Origin: JABFRJ01 sp031409695 | GTDB lineage: Bacteria > Pseudomonadota > Alphaproteobacteria > Rhizobiales > Hyphomicrobiaceae | Direction: 5' to 3' | Length of the DNA stretch: 50,775 bases | NCBI GenBank assembly: GCA_031409695.1 | Contig: JANNXS010000335.1 | Location: 1 to 50,775, forward strand | Part shown: positions 40,738 through 48,595 of the stretch, one piece after another | Layout: every line of letters begins with the position of its first letter | Position numbering within the stretch: position 1 is the stretch's first letter | Notes under the pieces: generated by a model | The model's input: only the letters and a program-made list of their open reading frames with translations | Told to the model about the DNA's origin: nothing | Databases searched by the model: none | Made by a program: the position numbers and the translations under genes

Positions 40738-41442
40738 TCACGCCTTTGTTTTGCTCGCTTCGTAGCGAGCTTTTGTTTCAGCGTTCATGGGATAAAGCCC
40801 CGGCAGGGCTAGGCCTTTTTCCACTTCGGCCATGATCCAGCCTTCCATGCGCTCTTGCTCGAGGCCCTCGGCCGTGACGGCCTCGACCAAGGCCTGTGGA
40901 ATGAGAACGGCGCCGTCGCCGTCCGCCACAATGACGTCACCTGGAAAAACAGCGACGCCGCCACACCCGATCGGCAGGCCCCACTCAACAAACGTCAGGC
41001 TCGTGACGGATGCGGGTGCGGCGGCACCTCGGCACCAGACCGGCAATGCTGTCCCGAGCACGCCCGCGAGATCGCGCACGACGCCATCGGTGATAAGGGC
41101 TTTAACGCCGCGCTTTTGCATGCGCGCGCAAAGGATATCACCGAAAATACCAGCGTCAGTGTTGCCCATGGCGTCGACAACCGCGATTGCGCCAGCCGGC
41201 ATGGCTTCGATTGCGCCACGCGTTGAAATTGGCTTTGACCAGGATTCAGGCGTTGCAAGATCCTCGCGGAAGGGGACAAAGCGGAGCGTGAAGGCTTCAC
41301 CGACGAGGCGCGGATAGCCGGGTGCGATGGCTTTTGCGCCTCGGATCCAGACGTTGCGCAGGCCCTTCTTCAAAAGCACGGTGGTGATGGTCGCCGTGGT
41401 GATGGTTTCGAGTGCGGATTTGATTGCGGGTGAGAGAGCCAT
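40738..41442 (-). CDS. RraA-like protein, 234 aa
   Basis: RraA/HMG-aldolase fold. LKKGLRNVWIRGAKAIAPG, GEAFTLRFVP, AIVVDAMGN-like (IAVVDAMGNTDAGIFGDILC), ARMQKRGVKALITDGVVRD (the family's G-x3-DG-x-RD active site) and FPGDVIVADGDGAVLIP are all present. In E. coli RraA inhibits RNase E, whereas close relatives with the intact RD motif and a C-terminal helix are 4-hydroxy-4-methyl-2-oxoglutarate/oxaloacetate aldolases. This longer version (234 vs ~160 residues) with C-terminal KARYEASKTKA is more like the metabolic type. I start at 41442 (MALSPAIKS), since the open frame to 41496 adds unrelated residues. Old annotations may call it 'dimethylmenaquinone methyltransferase', which is unsupported. 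Confidence 0.85.
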   Translation of the reverse strand: MALSPAIKSALETITTATITTVLLKKGLRNVWIRGAKAIAPGYPRLVGEAFTLRFVPFREDLATPESWSKPISTRGAIEAMPAGAIAVVDAMGNTDAGIFGDILCARMQKRGVKALITDGVVRDLAGVLGTALPVWCRGAAAPASVTSLTFVEWGLPIGCGGVAVFPGDVIVADGDGAVLIPQALVEAVTAEGLEQERMEGWIMAEVEKGLALPGLYPMNAETKARYEASKTKA

Positions 41443-41589
41443 GGTGCGCCCTGTTGGATGCTTCGGATCGGTGCCTTGAAGCCTGTGACGCGACACGTCT
41501 GCTAAGTCCAGCCGCCTCTTGCGTTCGCCGCGCGCAGCTGGTTTGCAACGGATCTGGACGCGGTTAGGCTCAACGAGAGGCCCAAGGCC

Positions 41590-42330
41590 ATGGTGGCATC
41601 ACCTAACGATACCAGACATGAGTACTACCGCACGCTTGACGCGGCGAAGATCGTGTCGACGATCGATCTGCTTAGGCTTCGGATCGAAGAGCGCTTTCCG
41701 ACGGCGAGCCTGGCTCGCGTGGGGACGGAACTCGGCAGTATTGCGAGCGAAACACACGCCCGCGTTCGCAAGATCGAGGCCCGCAACTATGTGCTGCGGG
41801 CGACGGTTGGTGTGCTGATTTGTTCAGCCATCTGGTTGCTCTTTAAAATTTTGCCGTACATTGATTTTACGAAAACCAATGCGGATAACATCTTCACCCT
41901 GCTGCAGGGTGTCGAAGCGTCAATGAACATCCTGGTGCTGACCGGCGCATTGCTGCTGTTTCTAGCAACCGTCGAGGAGCGTCTTAAACGGCGTCGGGCG
42001 CTCACGGCGCTGCACGAGTTGCGCTCCATCGTCCACGTTATCGACATGCATCAGCTGACCAAGGACCCAAGTGCCGTCATTGGAGCCCTCCCCCCGACAC
42101 AGCATTCGCCGCCTCGTACAATGACGTCGGCCGAATTGGTTCGCTATCTCGATTACTGTTCGGAGATGTTATCGCTGACGTCCAAGGTCGCGGCTCTCTA
42201 TGCGCAGAGTTTGCCCGATGCTGTTGTCACCGATGCTGTTGCAGATATCGAGCGGTTGACGACCAACCTGTCGCAGAAAGTCTGGCAAAAAATTGTCATG
42301 GTCGGCAACGAGAAAGCCCACACACCTTGA
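41590..42330 (+). CDS. Two-TM membrane protein with soluble N- and C-terminal helices, 246 aa, unknown
   Basis: Residues ~1-68 are a soluble helical domain (AAKIVSTIDLLRLRIEERFP, then LARVGTELGSIASETHARVRKIE). Residues ~70-90 (LRATVGVLICSAIWLLFKIL) and ~108-130 (GVEASMNILVLTGALLLFLATV) are two transmembrane helices. The C-terminal ~110 residues are soluble and helical (RRALTALHELRSIVHVIDMHQLTKD and VRYLDYCSEMLSLTSKVAALYAQ). The topology suggests both termini are cytoplasmic. I do not recognise the family, and no signal peptide or catalytic motif is visible. Neighbours are convergent (BLUF) or divergent (RraA-like), so there is no operon hint. Confidence 0.65.
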   Translation: MVASPNDTRHEYYRTLDAAKIVSTIDLLRLRIEERFPTASLARVGTELGSIASETHARVRKIEARNYVLRATVGVLICSAIWLLFKILPYIDFTKTNADNIFTLLQGVEASMNILVLTGALLLFLATVEERLKRRRALTALHELRSIVHVIDMHQLTKDPSAVIGALPPTQHSPPRTMTSAELVRYLDYCSEMLSLTSKVAALYAQSLPDAVVTDAVADIERLTTNLSQKVWQKIVMVGNEKAHTP

Positions 42331-42438
42331 CGATTTAAGCTGCATTTTTTGACCGGAGGCCTGACGCGCTGTTTGTGCCGGCGGCCGCACATGGACTGTG
42401 ACGCAACCGATGAGTGCGGCGATCCTCGGCTCAGGTTG

Positions 42439-42867
42439 TCACGCGTTGCGTTGGGCGATGGCACCCGACTCTGCGATCTCGTGAAGAAGTGCCATGGTGG
42501 CCGTACCTGGCATCGAGAATGGATCCAACTCGGCTTTTTCTGAAAACTTCAATAGCAGGGCCGAGTTGACGGAGGCCATGTTCACCTGGCCCATGGTCCA
42601 ATTGCCAAACCGGCGCTCTACAATTTCTTCAAACAGCAGGATTTCAACGCCAGTGTTACGTTCGTCCGTGACGATTTGGTTGAGCAGGGCGCAAACCTCG
42701 CGACGCCCGCCCTCGATCGCCTGCACGAACACACCGTTGGCATAGCAGAGCATCCCCGTAATGCCACGTCTTGGGTTGTTTTTGCGTGACTGCCGCAGGA
42801 TCGCGTCAAGCGCGCCGTCTCCCAATGCTTTGGTGGCACGGCTGGCGTAGAGGCAACGGACGAGCAT
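42439..42867 (-). CDS. BLUF-domain blue-light photoreceptor, 142 aa
   Basis: Single-domain BLUF protein using FAD. Residues that define the photocycle lie at the expected spacing (relative to AppA Tyr21/Asn45/Gln63/Trp104/Met106): Tyr7 in LVRCLYASR, Asn31 in RKNNPRRGITG, Gln49 in FVQAIEGG, and Trp90 and Met92 in GNWTMG. So the Tyr-Gln hydrogen-bond switch should work. The C-terminal ~45 residues (VNSALLLKFSEKAELDPFS) form helices without an output domain, so signalling is by protein contact. Encoded six nt downstream of the GTP cyclohydrolase gene on the same strand, so the two are co-translated and probably co-regulated. Confidence 0.93.
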   Translation of the reverse strand: MLVRCLYASRATKALGDGALDAILRQSRKNNPRRGITGMLCYANGVFVQAIEGGRREVCALLNQIVTDERNTGVEILLFEEIVERRFGNWTMGQVNMASVNSALLLKFSEKAELDPFSMPGTATMALLHEIAESGAIAQRNA

Positions 42868-42873
42868 GGACGT

Positions 42874-43581
42874 TCAGCCCTTTGGAGCAATCAGCGCGAG
42901 GAATTCACGGCGCAGTGCGGGATTTCGCAAGAATGAGCCACGCATTACGGAGTTGATCATCTTGGCGCCGGTGTCTTTAACACCGCGCCAGTGCATGCAA
43001 AAATGATCCGCCTCCATGACGATTGCGAGGCCATCGGGCTTGACCATATCCATCAGCACTTCGGCAAGTTGTGAGATCGCCTCTTCTTGGATCTGCGGGC
43101 GGGCCATGATCCATTCCGCAAGCCGAGAATATTTTGACAAACCAATCAGGTTCGAATGTTGGTTTGGCATGACACCAATCCATATCCGCCCCATGATCGG
43201 ACAGAAATGGTGGCTGCAGGCGCTGCGAACCGTAATCGGTCCAACGATCATAAGTTCATTCAAGCTTGAGGCGTTCGGGAATTCCGTAACGGGCGGGGCT
43301 GGCACGAAGCGGCCTCTAAACACCTCATTAACGTACATCTTAGCCACGCGGCGGGCCGTATCCTGGGTGTTGTGATCGTTCTCAACATCGATCACGAGGC
43401 TCTCAAGGACTGCCCGCATCTTCGAGGCGACTTCGTCTTGGAGCGCCTCTATGTCGCCTGGCTCAATAGCCGCGGCGATATTGTGATTGGCGTGAAAAGA
43501 CATGTTATTGCGGCGAAGCCGATCCCGGATACGTTGGGACGCGGGTTGGGTTTCCGGGGGCCGTTCGGGGGAATCGGTCAC
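42874..43581 (-). CDS. folE: Divergent GTP cyclohydrolase I (FolE-like), 235 aa
   Basis: Folds as FolE: NTQDTARRVAKMYVNEVFRG (residues ~70-90), zinc/catalytic VRSACSHHFCPIMGRIWIGV (~120-140), IGLSKYSRLAEWIMARPQIQE, EADHFCMHWRGVKDTGAKMI (third zinc Cys), and FLRNPALRREFLALI at the end. FolE makes 7,8-dihydroneopterin triphosphate from GTP. It deviates at conserved points: the CEHH catalytic motif reads CSHH, and the QNSxTVTS substrate loop is DTGAKMINS. It may therefore be a paralogue with altered substrate or a light-linked pterin enzyme. The start is a GTG at 43581 with a weak ribosome-binding site; ATG at 43503 (MSFHANHN) is the alternative. Followed at 6 nt by the BLUF gene. Confidence 0.88.
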   Translation of the reverse strand: MTDSPERPPETQPASQRIRDRLRRNNMSFHANHNIAAAIEPGDIEALQDEVASKMRAVLESLVIDVENDHNTQDTARRVAKMYVNEVFRGRFVPAPPVTEFPNASSLNELMIVGPITVRSACSHHFCPIMGRIWIGVMPNQHSNLIGLSKYSRLAEWIMARPQIQEEAISQLAEVLMDMVKPDGLAIVMEADHFCMHWRGVKDTGAKMINSVMRGSFLRNPALRREFLALIAPKG

Positions 43582-43730
43582 GTCGTTGGACTTTCGAAAA
43601 TGCTCGGCAGATGGCCTACGTTACCGGCTTTCCCCTGGACCACCAGTGCACGTGGACTGGAGTTGCAAAAATACCGGACGCGTGAGACCACGTGCCCAGA
43701 TTTTTGCATGGCAACCCGACGCCGTCAGCA

Positions 43731-44054
43731 TCAGAGTGCAAAATCTTGAACCTTGGCGCCTTTTGCGAGCTTGGCAACCAGCCAACGCGGTTGGCGACCA
43801 CGGCCGGTCCAGGTCTCTCCACGGTTGTCGGGGTTCATATACTTGACTGCAACTTTACCCCCACGGCCGGCTCCACGGCCTTTACCCATGCCGTAGAGTT
43901 CGGGAACAGACACGCCGTGGCGCTTTGCGAGTTCATCAATCTTGCTTTTCAACTCAGCCCGGTCTTGCTCTTGAACACGAATGATGGCGGCGGCCACCTT
44001 CGCTTCAAGGTCGCGGAGTTCTTTCAGGGACATCTTGTCGACATTCACGGCCAT
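43731..44054 (-). CDS. H-NS/HvrA family nucleoid protein, 107 aa
   Basis: N-terminal oligomerisation helices (MAVNVDKMSLKELRDLEAKV, then AIIRVQEQDRAELKSKIDEL) followed by a linker and the C-terminal DNA-binding motif: KVAVKYMNPDNRGETWTGRGRQPRWL, the YxxP..xxxTWxGRGRxPxW signature that reads the minor groove of AT-rich DNA. GAGAAG precedes the ATG. Such proteins silence AT-rich genes, including surface polysaccharide and adhesin genes, and photosynthesis genes in Rhodobacter (HvrA). The upstream region 44055-44224 is AT-rich and may be autoregulated. This gene has its own transcription unit. Confidence 0.92.
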   Translation of the reverse strand: MAVNVDKMSLKELRDLEAKVAAAIIRVQEQDRAELKSKIDELAKRHGVSVPELYGMGKGRGAGRGGKVAVKYMNPDNRGETWTGRGRQPRWLVAKLAKGAKVQDFAL

Positions 44055-44224
44055 TTGGTCTTCTCTCGGAAGTAGATTCGGAGCGGTTTTTTTTTAGTAG
44101 CGTCGTTTTTTGCGACACTCAACTCATAAATTCGGATTTATGGATGTTTAAGCAAGCACCGATATAAGCAAAAACTAAAATCGGTAAACGACACGTTGCG
44201 CTATCCGAATTTGACGCGGATATA

Positions 44225-44992
44225 TCAGCCTTGAATTGAAAAGCCGCCATCAACGGGGATTACCGCTCCGGAGACGAAATCTGACGATGGTGATGCCAGA
44301 AATACGGCGATACCGCCAAAATCACCCGGCGCGCCCCAACGGCCTGCGGGGGTGCGCGCCAAGACGCGGTCATGAAGGCCGTCAACTTGCTGGCGTGCTG
44401 AGCGCGTGAGGTCCGTGTCGATCCAACCAGGTAAAATAGCGTTGACCTGTATATTGTCTTTTGCCCAGGCGGTCGCGAGGGATTTGGTCAACTGTACGAT
44501 TGCACCCTTTGAGGCGGCATAAGCTGGTGCGAACGATGTGCCAAAGATCGACAGCATTGAACCGATATTGATGATCTTGCCGCCGCCGGCTGCCTTCATG
44601 ACCGGGTATGCCGCCTGGGCGCAATAGAAGGCGCCATCGAGATTTACGGCAAGGACCTGTCGCCATTCTGCGGCAGAAAGGTCTTGCGGTTGCTTGCGAA
44701 TGTTTATGCCGGCGTTGTTCACAAGAATATCGACCCGGCCTGCGACTTTAAGAGACTGGCTGATCATATCGTTGCAACTGCCGACGTCGGCGACATCGAC
44801 GCCAACGGTTGAGATACGGGTACCAAATTGAGACAGGTCCGTTGCCGCGTCGGCGCTTTTGGCTAAATCACGTGCGGCAATAACGATATCCGCGCCGGCC
44901 GCGGCTAGGCCGCGAGCCATTCCAAGACCAATACCGCCGTTGCCACCTGTTACAATGGCGACTTTGCCGGCGAGAGAAAAAGCGGATGACAT
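44225..44992 (-). CDS. SDR-family NAD(P)-dependent oxidoreductase, 255 aa
   Basis: Classical short-chain dehydrogenase/reductase: VTGGNGGIGLGMARGLA (TGxxxGxG, residues ~14-30), DVADVGSC, VDILVNNAGINIR (NNAG, ~88-96), the catalytic Ser-Tyr-Lys in IGSMLSIFG and APAYAASKGAIVQ (YxxxK, Tyr ~158), and AILPGWIDTDLTRSA. FLASPSSDFVSGAVIPVDGG closes the fold, as in FabG- and gluconate 5-dehydrogenase-like enzymes. Substrate unknown; gluconate/2-deoxy-gluconate-type or 3-oxoacyl reductases are the closest in pattern. Downstream of and 60 bp from ruvX on the same strand, with a possible shared transcript. Confidence 0.9.
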   Translation of the reverse strand: MSSAFSLAGKVAIVTGGNGGIGLGMARGLAAAGADIVIAARDLAKSADAATDLSQFGTRISTVGVDVADVGSCNDMISQSLKVAGRVDILVNNAGINIRKQPQDLSAAEWRQVLAVNLDGAFYCAQAAYPVMKAAGGGKIINIGSMLSIFGTSFAPAYAASKGAIVQLTKSLATAWAKDNIQVNAILPGWIDTDLTRSARQQVDGLHDRVLARTPAGRWGAPGDFGGIAVFLASPSSDFVSGAVIPVDGGFSIQG

Positions 44993-45052
44993 GGCGCACG
45001 CATTACTTGGCTAGAACTGAGAAGGGCGGCGTGCCTTAAGAGGAATGGTGCG

Positions 45053-45595
45053 TCAAGGCTCTTTATCGAGACTTGATGATGTTTCCGCATTTAGGCGCTC
45101 CCGCTCGCGCGATACTCTGCCGATTTCGCGAAGCCGCTCCAGGAGACCTTGTAAAATAATCACGGCAGCGACCATATCAATTTTTTCGGCGCGTTTAGCT
45201 CGCGACGTATCGGCTTCCAATAAGGACCGCTCGGCGGAGACTGTCGAAAAGCGCTCGTCCCAGAGCAGTATTGGATGTTCGGTAACGGCTGCGAGACTGC
45301 GGGCAAAGGCAGCGGAGGCCTGGGCGCGTGGTCCCTTAGATCCATCTAGATGGATCGGATGCCCGATCACATAAGCCGCAACTTCGCATTTGGCCGCAAG
45401 TGGAAGCAACCGCTCCAGGTCTTTTGTCAGCTTTTTTCGCCAAAGCGTTTCAAGGCCGGAGGCAAGCATACGTGTGCGGTCCGAAAGCGCCAGCCCAAGG
45501 GTCTTGGTGCCAACGTCTATGGCCATGATGACGCCGTTCGTCGGCAGGGCTGCGGCGAAACCGATGAGATCGTGAAAATCGCGTTTCGGGGTCAT
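45053..45595 (-). CDS. ruvX: Holliday junction resolvase-like protein RuvX (YqgF), 180 aa
   Basis: RNase H-like fold. The N-terminal MAIDVGTKTLGLALSDRTRM (first catalytic Asp in AIDVG), AAYVIGHPIHLDGSKGPRAQ (the VxGxPxxxxGxxGxR/xA region), LLWDERFSTVSAERSLLEAD (DERxSTxxA motif) and the last acidic helix KIDMVAAVIILQ with the third carboxylate are all present. It probably processes pre-16S rRNA 5' ends and/or DNA junctions. The N-terminal extension of ~23 residues before MAIDVG is normal in alphaproteobacteria, and the C-terminus has ~20 extra charged residues. Essential in several bacteria. Confidence 0.93.
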   Translation of the reverse strand: MTPKRDFHDLIGFAAALPTNGVIMAIDVGTKTLGLALSDRTRMLASGLETLWRKKLTKDLERLLPLAAKCEVAAYVIGHPIHLDGSKGPRAQASAAFARSLAAVTEHPILLWDERFSTVSAERSLLEADTSRAKRAEKIDMVAAVIILQGLLERLREIGRVSRERERLNAETSSSLDKEP

Positions 45596-45702
45596 TCGAA
45601 AGGTCCGAGTTCAACGGCATCTGGTGACGCGAAAAGCTAGCGTCCCTATGCTATGCTACCGCGCTGAGCGATATCTATTTCTTTGTATTGAGACGTTCGC
45701 CG

Positions 45703-46890
45703 ATGCCAACTGCTCCCCGTTTCGATATTGACCCAGTGGCATTCTGGAACGACCCCTATCCGGCTTATGTGCATCTGCGACGGAACGCGCCGGTGGCCTT
45801 TGTTCCGCAGTTGGGCGCGGTCCTGCTCACGCGCCGTGACGACGTGTTTCATTGGGAAAAGGAAGTTGAGACGTTTTCTTCAGACCAACCGGGTGGGCTG
45901 ATGAACCGCCTCATGGGTCAGAATATGATGCGCAAGGACGGCCTCGCACATATGGCTGAGCGCAAGGTCTATTCGCCGGCGATCGCGCCACGCGCCGTTG
46001 CCAACATTTGGAGGCATCGGTTTCAGGATCACTGCGACCGCTTGTTAGACAGCTTCGCCGAGGCAGGGGCGACGGATTTCGTCGCTCAGTTCGCATTGCC
46101 GTTCGCTGGTGAATGCTTGAAGGAAATGACGGGTCTTACGAACACGCGCTTTGCCGATGTAGACGCTTGGTCACAGGCCATGATCGAGGGCATTTCCAAC
46201 TATACCAATGACCCAGTTCTAGAAGAGCGATGTGTTGCCGCCACGGCTGCCATTGATGCGGCCATCGACGACCGATTGCCGTCTGTGCGTAAGACGCCCG
46301 ATGCCTCGCTCCTTAGCGCGATGGTGCACGGCGGCATGGCTGATGCGCAGGTGCGTGCGAACATCAAGTTGACCATCAGTGGCGGCCAGAACGAGCCGCG
46401 AAAGGCGATAGCGGGTTGCATCTGGGCCTTACTCACGCACGACACGCAACGAACGGATGTTTTGGCTGGGCGGATTCGCTGGCAGCAGGTGCTCGATGAG
46501 TTCCTGCGTTGGATGTCGCCGATCGGCATGTCACCCAGGCGAATTACGCGACCAGTTGAGATCGGCGGTATCACGCTCGAGCCGGAGACGCGTGTGTTCT
46601 TGATGTTTGCCGCGGCGAATCACGACGAGACTTGGTTCGATGCACCCGAGACGTTTCGCGGGGACCGCGACACCACCAAAGCCATCGCGTTCGGCGCAGG
46701 GCCGCATTTTTGTGCTGGCGCCTGGGCAACGCGTGCCATGATTGCAGACGTGGCGCTGCCGACAGTGTTTCGGCGCATGAAGGGTTTGCGTTTGTCCAAT
46801 ACGCCTCGCATTGGCGGCTGGGCGTTCCGTGGCCTGGTTGATCTGCCGGTGGTCTGGGATCAACGCGGTGCTCGCGAGAGCACTCGCTAA
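45703..46890 (+). CDS. Cytochrome P450, 395 aa
   Basis: Bacterial class P450 by its heme-binding loop FGAGPHFCAGAWATR (FGxGxHxCxG, Cys ~346) and the K-helix ExxR in LDEFLRWMSP (~268-275). The I-helix, which in most P450s reads AGxxTT/AGxDTT, is here ISGGQNEPRKAIAG (~226-239), where the usual acid-alcohol pair for O2 activation is replaced. The N-terminus PRFDIDPVAFWNDPYPAYVHL is typical, and an alternative start at 45688 is five codons longer. No ferredoxin or ferredoxin reductase gene is adjacent. Substrate unknown. Standing alone between ruvX and DUF1127. Confidence 0.9.
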   Translation: MPTAPRFDIDPVAFWNDPYPAYVHLRRNAPVAFVPQLGAVLLTRRDDVFHWEKEVETFSSDQPGGLMNRLMGQNMMRKDGLAHMAERKVYSPAIAPRAVANIWRHRFQDHCDRLLDSFAEAGATDFVAQFALPFAGECLKEMTGLTNTRFADVDAWSQAMIEGISNYTNDPVLEERCVAATAAIDAAIDDRLPSVRKTPDASLLSAMVHGGMADAQVRANIKLTISGGQNEPRKAIAGCIWALLTHDTQRTDVLAGRIRWQQVLDEFLRWMSPIGMSPRRITRPVEIGGITLEPETRVFLMFAAANHDETWFDAPETFRGDRDTTKAIAFGAGPHFCAGAWATRAMIADVALPTVFRRMKGLRLSNTPRIGGWAFRGLVDLPVVWDQRGARESTR

Positions 46891-46967
46891 GCCGCCTGAA
46901 TGTGCGTCCCGCGCTGCGCGCCAATACGTACGCGATACTTGAAAGCTGGCCGAGCGGCGGCGCGAAC

Positions 46968-47004
46968 AAAAAATCGGGCTACACCATATTCCGACGCAGC
47001 CCGA
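46968..47004 (-). terminator. Rho-independent terminator of the DUF1127 gene
   Basis: On the minus strand TCGGGCT (47004-46998) pairs with AGCCCGA (46980-46974), with a 17-nt loop, followed by six T's (46973-46968). It lies 38 bp downstream of the DUF1127 stop and also faces the convergent P450 stop. Confidence 0.8.
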
Positions 47005-47042
47005 CACGCTTTAGTGCCTAACGCTTTGCCCGGGGGCGCGCA

Positions 47043-47267
47043 TCAGCGATGGCGCTCTGGGAGGTCGAACAAAGGCCGGTCGGCTTCGCCATAGGCTTGG
47101 CTGCGGGAGATGCCGATGTCCGCCAGCATTCGGTCGTCCAAAGCCAGCAGCGAACGGCGCTGACGGCGGGCAATCAGTGCGGCGCGAAGGCGCGCGAGGA
47201 AGCCCTTGTTAGAGCCTGAGGTTGCAGGTGCGGTTGAAACGTAGCTGTTGGTGATTGTGTTGCGCAT
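47043..47267 (-). CDS. DUF1127 protein, 74 aa
   Basis: Ends with the DUF1127 module: LARLRAALIARRQRRSLLALDD then RMLADIGISRSQAYGEADRPLF (the ...L..LdDrmLaDIGltRsdi..ea consensus). Length from the ATG at 47267 (MRNTITN) is in the expected range, and an upstream frame to 47357 adds 30 unsupported residues. Such Arg-rich small proteins occur widely in Rhizobiales and some participate in RNA turnover and phosphate/carbon regulation. The neighbouring divergent LysR gene is a common partner, suggesting regulation by it. Confidence 0.9.
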   Translation of the reverse strand: MRNTITNSYVSTAPATSGSNKGFLARLRAALIARRQRRSLLALDDRMLADIGISRSQAYGEADRPLFDLPERHR

Positions 47268-47525
47268 GGTTTTGCTCAGTCGTTCGAATTGCCCGTCATT
47301 GGGGCCGATCGGGTTGTTGCCCGTCCTTGATTCCCGTTTTAGACGCAGGTGCAGCATAAAAAAATCGAATGTTTTTAATGTCTGGCATATCGGTTGGTTA
47401 TGTGAGAGACATTTTGTCAGCCGTGTGTCACCGCCAAACGGTTTCCGCGTCTGAATTCGGCTCGTTCCCGCCCGTCGTTACGTCTGCCAACCCTCAAGTC
47501 AGCCAGCCAAGCCGGTGCGACTGCC

Positions 47526-48467
47526 ATGTCCCGCGACCTCGACATCTCCCTGCTCCGCGCATTCTCAGCCGTCGTTGAAACTGGCAGCGTTACAGCTGCC
47601 GCCCGGCTCTTGAACCGGACGCAGGCCGCTGTCTCGCTTCAAATCAAACGGCTTGAAGACACCGTCGACCAACAGTTATTCGATCGTGGTCATCGGCGTT
47701 TGACGCTGACGCCCGGTGGCGAACGTCTGCTTGCCCAGGCGCAGCGGATTGTATCGCTCAACGATGATCTGTTCGCACAAATGACGACCCCGGAGTTCGA
47801 GGGTGAGATAAGGTTCGGCGTGCCGACCGACATTGTGCAAACTTACATGCCACCCATCTTGCGACGCTTCTCGAAAGCATGGCCGCGCGTGCGCCTATCG
47901 CCGTCGCTAGGCAATTCATTCTTTCTGCTGGAGCAGTTTCGGAACGGCAATCTCGATCTTTCGTTGACCACTGACACGCGCGTTGGGGCTGGCGGAGAAA
48001 CGATGCGGGTTGACCGTCTCGTATGGGTTTGTGCACCGGGAAGTGCGGCTCATCGTGAGACGCCGTTGCCCCTCGCCGTCGGCGATAGCAGCTGCCGGTT
48101 CCGCCCCTCTGTGATCGATGCGTTGCGGCAGGCGGGGCTCGATTGGCGGTTTGTGCTCGAGGTTTCAAACCAGGTGGCGCAGGACGCAACTGTGAGTGCT
48201 GGCATCGCGGTCGGAGCTAGCCTGCGCGACAGCATTCCTGATTTTCTCGATGAACTCGGGAGCGAAAGCAACCTGCCACCGTTGCCCGAGTATCAGATCA
48301 ATCTGTACGCGCCAAAATCAGGTCTGAACCCGCTTGCCGACGAGCTCGCGCGCCACATACGCCAGGAATTTACAGTTCGCTTTGGTGGTCTCGGTCATGG
48401 GTTGCCGACGAAACCGGTGCGACCCCCACGGGCAAAGTCCAGCAACGGTTCGTCCGCGAGCGGGTGA
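47526..48467 (+). CDS. LysR-family transcriptional regulator, 313 aa
   Basis: The N-terminal helix-turn-helix DISLLRAFSAVVETGSVTAA-ARLLNRTQAAVSLQIKRLE (residues ~6-44) is a textbook LysR DNA-binding domain. It is followed by the linker helix and an effector-binding region with EIRFGVPTDIVQTYMPPILRR and LRDSIPDFLDELGSES. Divergent from DUF1127 with 258 bp between, which should contain the LysR operator (T-N11-A-type sites) and allow autoregulation. Effector unknown. Start ATG at 47526. It is the usual neighbour of DUF1127 genes in alphaproteobacteria. Confidence 0.92.
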   Translation: MSRDLDISLLRAFSAVVETGSVTAAARLLNRTQAAVSLQIKRLEDTVDQQLFDRGHRRLTLTPGGERLLAQAQRIVSLNDDLFAQMTTPEFEGEIRFGVPTDIVQTYMPPILRRFSKAWPRVRLSPSLGNSFFLLEQFRNGNLDLSLTTDTRVGAGGETMRVDRLVWVCAPGSAAHRETPLPLAVGDSSCRFRPSVIDALRQAGLDWRFVLEVSNQVAQDATVSAGIAVGASLRDSIPDFLDELGSESNLPPLPEYQINLYAPKSGLNPLADELARHIRQEFTVRFGGLGHGLPTKPVRPPRAKSSNGSSASG

Positions 48468-48532
48468 ATGGACCTGTCGAGGCGTACATGTTTGCGAGTG
48501 CCGTGCCCCTGGTCTTGGCCCGCAACTGGGGG

Positions 48533-48555
48533 TCGAGGGGGCTAGGCCCCTCGAC
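48533..48555. terminator. Palindromic hairpin between LysR and GNAT genes
   Basis: GTCGAGGGG and CCCCTCGAC form a perfect 9-bp stem with a 5-nt loop (48542-48546). It lies about 65 bp after the LysR stop and 40 bp before the convergent GNAT stop. No T-run follows, so termination on either strand is possible but weakly supported. Confidence 0.5.
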
Positions 48556-48595
48556 TGTTCTATGTGTGCTGGCAAACTGGGCGAGTTCTCCCAGC

